Source: Halomonas daqiaonensis (GTDB lineage: Bacteria > Pseudomonadota > Gammaproteobacteria > Pseudomonadales > Halomonadaceae). From it: a stretch of DNA of 64,000 nucleotides. The stretch lies in NCBI RefSeq assembly GCF_900109725.1, contig NZ_FOBC01000003.1:182415-246414 (forward strand), written 5' to 3'. Numbering within the stretch: the stretch's first letter is position 1; every line of letters starts with the position of its first letter. This document shows positions 58,213 through 64,000 of this stretch, piece by piece. The notes under the pieces were generated by a model. The model made no database searches, was not told the DNA's origin, and worked only from the letters and a program-made list of their open reading frames with translations. The translations under genes were made by a program, and so were the position numbers.

Positions 58213-59685
58213 ATGTTCGAGCAGACCTTCAAGAACATCGACGATGTGCTCTGGAAAGAGGCCGGCTGCGCCACCGAGCTGGACTACACCGAACAGACCT
58301 CCTGGCTGCTGTTCCTCAAGTACCTTGACGATCTCGAGCAGCGGCGTGCCATGAACGCCACCCTGGCCGGCAAGGCCTTCGATTTCATCATTGATACCCC
58401 CTATCAATGGTCGACCTGGGCCGCACCCCGCAAGCGCGACGGCAGCCTGGACCACGACAGCGCCCTGACCGGCGATGACCTGCTGGATTTCGTCAATCGC
58501 GACCTCTTCCCCTACCTGCAGGGCTTCCGCGAGCGCGCGACAGGGCCGGATACCATCGAGTACAAGATCGGCGAGATCTTCTCGGAGGTCCGCAACAAGT
58601 TCCAGAGCGGCTACAGCCTGCGCGATGCCCTGGAACTGGTCGATGGCCTGACCTTTCGCTCCCAGGAGGAGAAGCACGAGCTCTCGCACCTCTATGAAGC
58701 CAAGATCAAGAACATGGGCAATGCCGGGCGCAACGGAGGCGAGTACTACACGCCGCGCTCGCTGATCCGCGCCATGGTCCGGGTGATCGACCCGAGGATA
58801 GGCGAGCGAATCTACGACGGCGCCGCCGGCTCGGCGGGCTTCCTCTGCGAGGCCCACGACTACCTGCGCTACGGCTTCGGCAGCGACGAGCCGCGCCAGC
58901 TCACCACCCAGCAGCTCGACACCCTCCAGGCGCATACCTTCTACGGCAAGGAGAAGAAGAGTCTGCCGTATGTCATCGGCATCATGAACATGATCCTGCA
59001 CGGCATCGAGGCGCCCAACCTGGTGCACACCAACACCTTGACCGAGAACCTCGCCGACCTGCAGGAGAAGGACCGCTTCGATGTGATCCTCGCCAACCCG
59101 CCCTTCGGCGGCAAGGAGCGCAAGGAAGTCCAGCAGAACTTCCCGATCAAGACCGGCGAGACGGCCTTCCTCTTTCTGCAGCACTTCATCAAGCGCCTGA
59201 AGGCCGGCGGCCGCGCCGCGGTGGTGATCAAGAACACCTTCCTCTCCAACGCCGACAACGCCTCCAAGGCCCTGCGCCAGGAACTGCTGGAGAGCTGCAA
59301 CCTCCAAACCATCCTCGACTGCCCCGGCGGCACCTTCCTTGGCGCCGGGGTGAAGACGGTGGTGCTGTTCTTCGAGAAGGGCGCCCCGACCCGCAGCATC
59401 TGGTACTACCAGCTCGACCCCGGCCGCAGCTTGGGCAAGACTAGCCCCCTCAACGACGATGACCTGGCCGAGTTCGTGACGCTCCAGGCCAGCTTCGCCG
59501 ACTCCGGCAACTCCTGGCGCGTCAGCGTCGACGACCTGGACCGCGACAGCTTCGACCTCTCGGTGAAAAACCCCAACAAGGCCGAGGCGGCGCCGCTCCG
59601 CGACCCTGAAGTCATCATCAACGAGATCGAGACCCTGGACCGCGAGGCCGAGGAGATCCTGGAAGGCATTCGGGGGATGTTATGA
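58213..59685 (+). CDS. hsdM: Type I restriction-modification methyltransferase subunit HsdM
   Basis: A 490-residue N6-adenine DNA methyltransferase subunit. The N-terminal helical domain (FEQTFKNIDDVLWKEAGCAT) comes first, then the SAM-binding motif DGAAGSAGFLCEAHDYL and the catalytic NPPF in FDVILANPPFGGKE. The ATG at 58213 gives the usual HsdM N-terminus; the open frame upstream has no resemblance. The stop overlaps the hsdS ATG by ATGA. Full-length and apparently intact. Confidence 0.93.
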   Translation: MFEQTFKNIDDVLWKEAGCATELDYTEQTSWLLFLKYLDDLEQRRAMNATLAGKAFDFIIDTPYQWSTWAAPRKRDGSLDHDSALTGDDLLDFVNRDLFPYLQGFRERATGPDTIEYKIGEIFSEVRNKFQSGYSLRDALELVDGLTFRSQEEKHELSHLYEAKIKNMGNAGRNGGEYYTPRSLIRAMVRVIDPRIGERIYDGAAGSAGFLCEAHDYLRYGFGSDEPRQLTTQQLDTLQAHTFYGKEKKSLPYVIGIMNMILHGIEAPNLVHTNTLTENLADLQEKDRFDVILANPPFGGKERKEVQQNFPIKTGETAFLFLQHFIKRLKAGGRAAVVIKNTFLSNADNASKALRQELLESCNLQTILDCPGGTFLGAGVKTVVLFFEKGAPTRSIWYYQLDPGRSLGKTSPLNDDDLAEFVTLQASFADSGNSWRVSVDDLDRDSFDLSVKNPNKAEAAPLRDPEVIINEIETLDREAEEILEGIRGML

Positions 59686-60880
59686 GGGAAGGGTGGAAGA
59701 GACTACCTATTTCAAGAGTCTGTAAGTTTTTTGCGGACGGTGACTGGATTGAAACGAAAGACCAATCATTTGAAGGAATCAGGCTTGTTCAAACGGGCAA
59801 TGTCGGGCTGGGCGTGTTTAAAGATAGAAGGGACAAGGCAAGATTTATTTCGGAAGAAACATTTTCAAAACTCAAATGCGAAGAAATATTTCCAAGAGAT
59901 TGTCTGGTATCAAGGCTTCCTGATCCCGTAGGGAGTCGTGTATTTTTCCACAGACTGACGACAGAATGATTACTGCAGTCGACTGCACAATTATTCGTTT
60001 CGACGGTTCAATTATCAAACCTGAATTTTTCAACTATTACTCCCAGTCTTCACAGTATTTGAGTGATGTGGAAACATACTGTACGGGTGCCACAAGAAAG
60101 AGAATTAGCAGGAAAAATCTTGGTAAAATAGAAGTACCGATTCCCTCTGTCTCTGAGCAAAATCGTATTATCGCCATCCTTGATGAGGCTTTTGAGGGAA
60201 TCGATACGGTCATTGCCAATACCGAAAAGAACCTTGTTAATGTGCTGGAGCTTATAGGCTCTTATGTAAAAAAGCTTTTTTCTGAAAAATCAGACCTCTG
60301 GAAGCAGCGAAAACTGGGGGATGTTGGGCATAATCTAGACAGCCGGCGTGTACCTATCACAAAGTCAAAGCGAAAAGTAGGTGATGTACCTTATTATGGT
60401 GCTTCGGGTGTGGTTGACTACGTAGATAGTTATATCTTTGACGAAGATCTTCTTCTTGTATCGGAGGACGGAGCAAATTTACTGGCCAGAAGTTATCCCA
60501 TCGCTTTTTCAATTTTGGGGAAGTCTTGGGTTAATAATCATGCGCATGTTCTTCGTTTTGATAATGGGACGAGTCAAAAATTTGTTGAATACTACCTTAA
60601 TTCTATGTCTTTAAGTCCGTATGTGAGTGGCATGGCACAGCCAAAGTTGAACCAGAAAGCTCTCAATTCAATTGTCGTGCCGTTTCCTTCTATTTCTGAA
60701 CAAGAAGAAGTGACCAAGCGGCTGGATGAACTGTCACCGTCGCGGCAGCAGCTGACTGCGATCTACCAGCAAAAACTCACCGCCCTCGCCGAGCTTAAGC
60801 AGTCCCTGCTGCACAAGGCCTTCTCCGGCGAACTGACGGCCAAGGGTGCCGAAGCGGCGGTGGAAGAGGCGACGGCATGA
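59682..60880 (+). pseudogene. hsdS: Type I restriction-modification specificity subunit HsdS, frameshifted
   Basis: Two frames together cover one HsdS of about 399 residues. The first (59682-59969, 95 residues) ends RLTTE at a TGA; the second begins at the overlapping ATG 59966 (MITAVDCTIIRFDGS). In intact HsdS proteins a VSRLPDPVG... (M)ITAVDCTIIRF run is continuous, so one A is missing in CAGAATGATT near 59965. The break falls in the first target-recognition domain. The 59690-60720 part is strongly AT-rich against a GC-rich genome, showing transfer or recombination of the recognition domains. The second part ends with the normal conserved tail (LTALAELKQSLLHKAFSGE). Confidence 0.85.
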
Positions 60881-61875
60881 GCAACGAGAGCCAGGCACCC
60901 ATCGTCATCTATCAGGAGGCCGACCAGGCGGTCGGGGTGCGGTTGGATGCTCAGCACGACACCGTCTGGCTGCGTCAGGAGCAGATGCGTGAGCTATTTG
61001 GCCGCGAGCGCTCGGTGATTACCAAGCACCTGAGAAACATCTTCAAGGAAGGTGAGCTAGATGAGGGGGCAGTGTGTGCAAATTTTGCACACACTGCCGA
61101 GGACGGTAAGACCTATCAGGTTCGCCACTACAACCTGGATGTCATCCTGTCTGTCGGGTATCGAGTGAAATCGCATCAAGCCACTCGCTTCCGCCAGTGG
61201 GCCACTCAGGTGCTGCGCGAGCACCTCACCCAGGGCTGGACGCTGAATCACCAGCGCTTCGAGGAGAACGCGCGCGAACTGGAGGCCGCCATGGCCCTGG
61301 TGCGCAAGACCGCTGGCAGCCCGGCGCTGGATACCGCCAGCGGCCGGGGCCTCGTGGATATCGTCACCCGCTACGCCCAGACCTTCCTGCTGCTGCAACG
61401 CTACGACGAGGGCCTGTTGATCGAACCCCGTGCCCAGGCCGGAGGCCGTCTGCCTTCGCTGAAAGAGGCTCGCACGGCGCTCGTCTCGCTGAAGGCCGAG
61501 TTGATCGGGCGGGGTGAGGCCACTGAACTCTTCGCCCGCGAGCGCGGTGACGGCCTCGATTCTCTTCTGGGCAACCTCGATCAGACAGTCTTCGGCGAGC
61601 CAGCCTACCCCTCGGTGGAGGCCAAGGCGGCTCACCTGCTCTACTTCGTGATCAAGAATCATCCCTTTGCCGACGGCAACAAGCGCAGCGCGGCCTATCT
61701 CTTCGTCGATTTTCTCTACCGAAACGACCGCCTGCTCGACGACAAGGGAGAGGCGGTCATCAACGATGTGGGTCTGGTGGCACTCACTCTGCTGGTCGCT
61801 GAATCCGATCCGGCCAACAAGGAGACCATGGTCCGGCTGATCATGAACATGCTGGCCGGTCCGGGAGAAGGCTGA
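60877..61875 (+). CDS. RhuM-family protein fused to a Doc/Fic domain
   Basis: A 332-residue protein. The N-terminal part (about residues 1-115: DTVWLRQEQMRELFGRERS, KTYQVRHYNLDVILSVGYRV) is of the RhuM family. The C-terminal part (about 170-332) is a Fic/Doc fold with the motif HPFADGNKR at 262-270. The GNKR ending resembles Doc (HxFxxxNKR) more than Fic (HPFxxGNGR), so it might phosphorylate rather than AMPylate a target. It is placed inside the type I locus and overlaps the hsdS stop by ATGA. No antitoxin of the Phd type is next to it. Confidence 0.85.
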   Translation: MSNESQAPIVIYQEADQAVGVRLDAQHDTVWLRQEQMRELFGRERSVITKHLRNIFKEGELDEGAVCANFAHTAEDGKTYQVRHYNLDVILSVGYRVKSHQATRFRQWATQVLREHLTQGWTLNHQRFEENARELEAAMALVRKTAGSPALDTASGRGLVDIVTRYAQTFLLLQRYDEGLLIEPRAQAGGRLPSLKEARTALVSLKAELIGRGEATELFARERGDGLDSLLGNLDQTVFGEPAYPSVEAKAAHLLYFVIKNHPFADGNKRSAAYLFVDFLYRNDRLLDDKGEAVINDVGLVALTLLVAESDPANKETMVRLIMNMLAGPGEG

Positions 61876-61995
61876 CGGATCGGTTTCGCCCTGTAAAACC
61901 GAAACTGGCTTTGCTCAGTAAAAGCTCATATGTTGTGAAGTGTTACGGAGCCGGAAGACTCCAGATCGTGCACCGACCGGACAAGGACTGACTCG

Positions 61996-63755
61996 ATGAA
62001 CGAAGCCGATACTCGCGCCGAGTTGATCGACCCCGCCCTCAAGGAAGCCGGCTGGGGCGTGGTGGCGGGCAGCCGGGTTCGGCGCGAGGTGATCACCCTG
62101 GGGCGGCTGCAGGGCGCGGGCCAGCGCACCCGCGGCGACATCGCCGACTATGTGCTCTTCTACAAGGGCCAGAAGCTGGCGGTGATCGAGGCCAAGAAAC
62201 GCGATCTTCCCGTCACCGAGGGCCTGGCACAAGCCAAGCGCTACGCCGAGCGGCTACAAGCGCGTTTCGCCTATGCCACCAACGGCCTCGGACTCTACCG
62301 GGTCGATATGCACGCCGGCGAAGAAGGGTCGGTGTCCGGCTATCCCACACCGGATGCGCACTGGGCCGAGACCTTCCCCAAGCCGAACCCCTGGCGCGAG
62401 CGCTTCGGCGAGGTGCCCTTCCACGACAACGGCGGCCAGTGGCAGGCACGGTATTACCAGCACAACGCCATCAATCAGGCGCTGGAGGCCATCGCCGCCG
62501 GGCGACGCCGCGTGCTGCTGACGCTGGCCACCGGCACCGGCAAGACGGCCATCGCCTTCCAGCTCGCCTGGAAGCTGTTCTACAGCCGCTGGAACCTGAC
62601 GGCCTGGAAGGGTGATGACGATACGCGTCGCCGGCCGCGCATCCTGTTCCTGGCGGACCGCAACATCCTCGCCGACCAGGCCTACAACAGCTTTTCCGCC
62701 TTCACCGAGGATGCCCTGGTACGCATCGCGCCGGACGCCATCCGCAAGCAGGGCCGGGTGCCCAAGAACGGCAACCTCTTCTTCACCATCTTCCAGACCT
62801 TCATGAGCGGCCGCGATGAGGAGGGCAACCCGGCGCCCAGCTTCGGCGACTATCCGCCGGACTTCTTTGACCTGATCATCATCGACGAATGTCACCGCGG
62901 CGGCGCCAACGACGAGAGCAGTTGGCGCGCCATCCTCGAGTACTTCGCCCCGGCGGTGCAACTGGGCCTGACCGCCACGCCCAAGCGCAGTACCAATACC
63001 GACACCTACGCCTATTTCGGCGAGCCGGCCTATGTCTACTCGCTGAAGGAGGGCATCAACGACGGCTTCCTGACGCCCTTCAAGGTCCGCCAGATCGCCA
63101 CCACCCTGGACGACTACGTCTACACACCCGACGACAAGGTGATCCAGGGCGAGGTAGAGCAGGGCAGGCGGTACGCCGAACCCGACTTCAACCAGATCAT
63201 CAAGATCAAGGAGCGCGAAGCGTACCGAGTGCAGGTGTTCATGGAGATGATCGACCAGCGAGAAAAGACCCTGGTGTTCTGTGCCAACCAAGCCCACGCC
63301 CTGGCGGTGCGCGACCTGATCAACCAGTTCAAGACGAGCCCCGAGCCCAACTATTGCGTGCGGGTGACGGCCGACGACGAGCGCTTCCTGCGCCGCTTCC
63401 AGGACAATGAGAAGACCCCCCCACTATCCTGACCACCTCGCAGAAGCTCTCCACCGGCGTGGATGCACGCAATATCCGCAATATCGTGCTGATGCGCCCG
63501 GTCAACTCGATGATCGAGTTCAAGCAGATCATCGGCCGCGGCACGCGCCTGTTCGACGGCAAGGACTACTTCACCATCCTCGACTTCGTCCGCGCCTACG
63601 AGCATTTCAATGATCCCGAATGGGACGGCGAGCCCGTTGCCCCCGAGCCCTGCGCTCGCTGCGGCGAGACGCCCTGCGTCTGCCTGGTCAGCCCGCCTGA
63701 GCCCTGCGAGCATTGTGGCAACCGCCCCCCCCCCCCCCCCCAGTTCGACAGATAG
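61996..63755 (+). pseudogene. hsdR: Type I restriction subunit HsdR (EcoEI type), frameshifted and truncated
   Basis: The first frame (61996-63432, 478 residues) carries the nuclease domain (RGDIADYVLFYKGQKLAVIE, with D...E-K), Walker A ATGTGKTAIA and DECH in IIIDECHRGG. It then breaks at a C7 tract (63416-63422): TTSQKLSTGVDARN and QIIGRGTRLFDGKDYF of the helicase continue in another frame (to 63755). After that a 17-C run (63725-63741) leads into a stop, and an insertion sequence begins near 63757. About a third of the usual length (about 800 residues) is missing. Nuclease and translocase activity should be lost unless the frame defects are sequencing errors. Confidence 0.88.
63725..63741 (+). 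repeat. 17-base C homopolymer
   Basis: Seventeen consecutive Cs, coding for a proline run in the remnant of hsdR, directly before the point where homology to HsdR stops. Confidence 0.9.
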
Positions 63756-63756
63756 A

Positions 63757-64000
63757 AGCGTAAACCACTGATTAACCTGGAAACGCCTTTTCAAAATTGG
63801 CACTACAAGCGCGATGCGGTAGGCGCCGGCAGGCCAATCGCCTCGAAGAGGTCGCGTTGTTCAGGCTTCAATTTGGTCAGGCCGCTCGCTGTCTCGCGAC
63901 GGTGAAGGAGGACCTGGTGGAACTGGATCTTGCGGGCAATTTCCAGTGCCCGCGTCGGTGACAGTGGGTTATCACTGGCCTTCAAGCGCATCCTCAACAC
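63757..64000 (-). mobile_element. Insertion sequence, 3' part (extends past the window)
   Basis: HsdR resemblance ends at about 63756, and the remaining bases carry the C-terminal end of a transposase on the minus strand. The exact terminal sequence cannot be defined from one end alone. Confidence 0.5.
63803..64000 (-). CDS. Transposase, C-terminal fragment (IS1634/IS4-like)
   Basis: An open frame running off the window's end, 65 residues, with PLSPTRALEIARKIQFHQV and LKPEQRDLFEAIGLPAPT. The form resembles the C-terminal part of large DDE transposases of the IS4/IS1634 groups, in which LTP..AL..L..I and a terminal LGL-type end are usual. The family call is tentative; the catalytic part lies outside the window. 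Confidence 0.4.
   Translation of the reverse strand: MLRMRLKASDNPLSPTRALEIARKIQFHQVLLHRRETASGLTKLKPEQRDLFEAIGLPAPTASRL

Noticed and set aside
59955..59975. Phase variation of hsdS by homopolymer slippage
   Set aside because: The tract is only two to three As, too short to slip often; a simple mutation or sequencing error is more likely.
63804..63823. Third copy of the REP-like repeat (AGCGCGATGCGG)
   Set aside because: Only 12 bases are shared and the site lies at the coding end of the transposase fragment; probably chance.

Overview
The window is GC-rich gammaproteobacterial chromosome. The gene order mucD-lepA-lepB-rnc-era-recO-pdxJ-acpS-barA(gacS)-cysM-rlmD-relA-mazG, followed by ppc, panE, topB, rfaH, proS, polB and yejK, fits Halomonas or a close relative (Halomonadaceae/Oceanospirillales), with a layout shared with Pseudomonas. 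This assignment rests on gene order and protein resemblance; no search was run. No rRNA, tRNA or CRISPR array is visible.

Bases 1-18000 are a dense housekeeping block, almost all on the + strand: the C-terminal half of a periplasmic protease, the LepA/LepB/RNase III/Era/RecO cluster, PdxJ and AcpS, a minus-strand BarA/GacS-type hybrid kinase, CysM, RlmD, RelA, MazG and PEP carboxylase. Many genes touch or overlap by ATGA, which suggests translational coupling. A folded intergenic repeat lies between recO and pdxJ, and a heptamer tandem repeat lies after ppc.

Bases 18000-36500 hold an outer-membrane barrel protein, PanE, TopB, an ABC1-family kinase, a SEC-C/TPR protein, AmpG, RfaH, SlyD, a very small CcoM-like oxidase subunit behind a possible Anr promoter, a lytic transglycosylase, ProS, a DUF3307-SatD pair with three evenly spaced operator-like sites over its promoter, a MoxR-VWA pair, a cupin, a DUF72 protein and a GlxR-type dehydrogenase. 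Bases 36500-56800 hold a possible small RNA, a phosphoesterase, DNA polymerase II, an exporter, a diguanylate cyclase, a MobA-like transferase, YejK, a molybdopterin-fold protein/histidine kinase/response regulator operon, an unrecognised membrane plus exported protein pair, a c-type cytochrome, a VWA protein with five near-identical modules, and an ABC-2 transporter.

Bases 56850-64000 are an accessory island. An IS110-family element with a highly structured inverted-repeat-bounded leader (a bridge-RNA candidate) sits beside a type I restriction-modification locus, hsdM-hsdS-(RhuM-Doc/Fic fusion)-hsdR. The locus looks degraded: hsdS is split by a 1-base frameshift, hsdR has a frameshift at a C7 tract and then a 17-C homopolymer, and another insertion sequence begins there. 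HsdM and the RhuM-Doc/Fic protein remain intact, so methylation and restriction activity are both doubtful while the fusion protein could still act alone.
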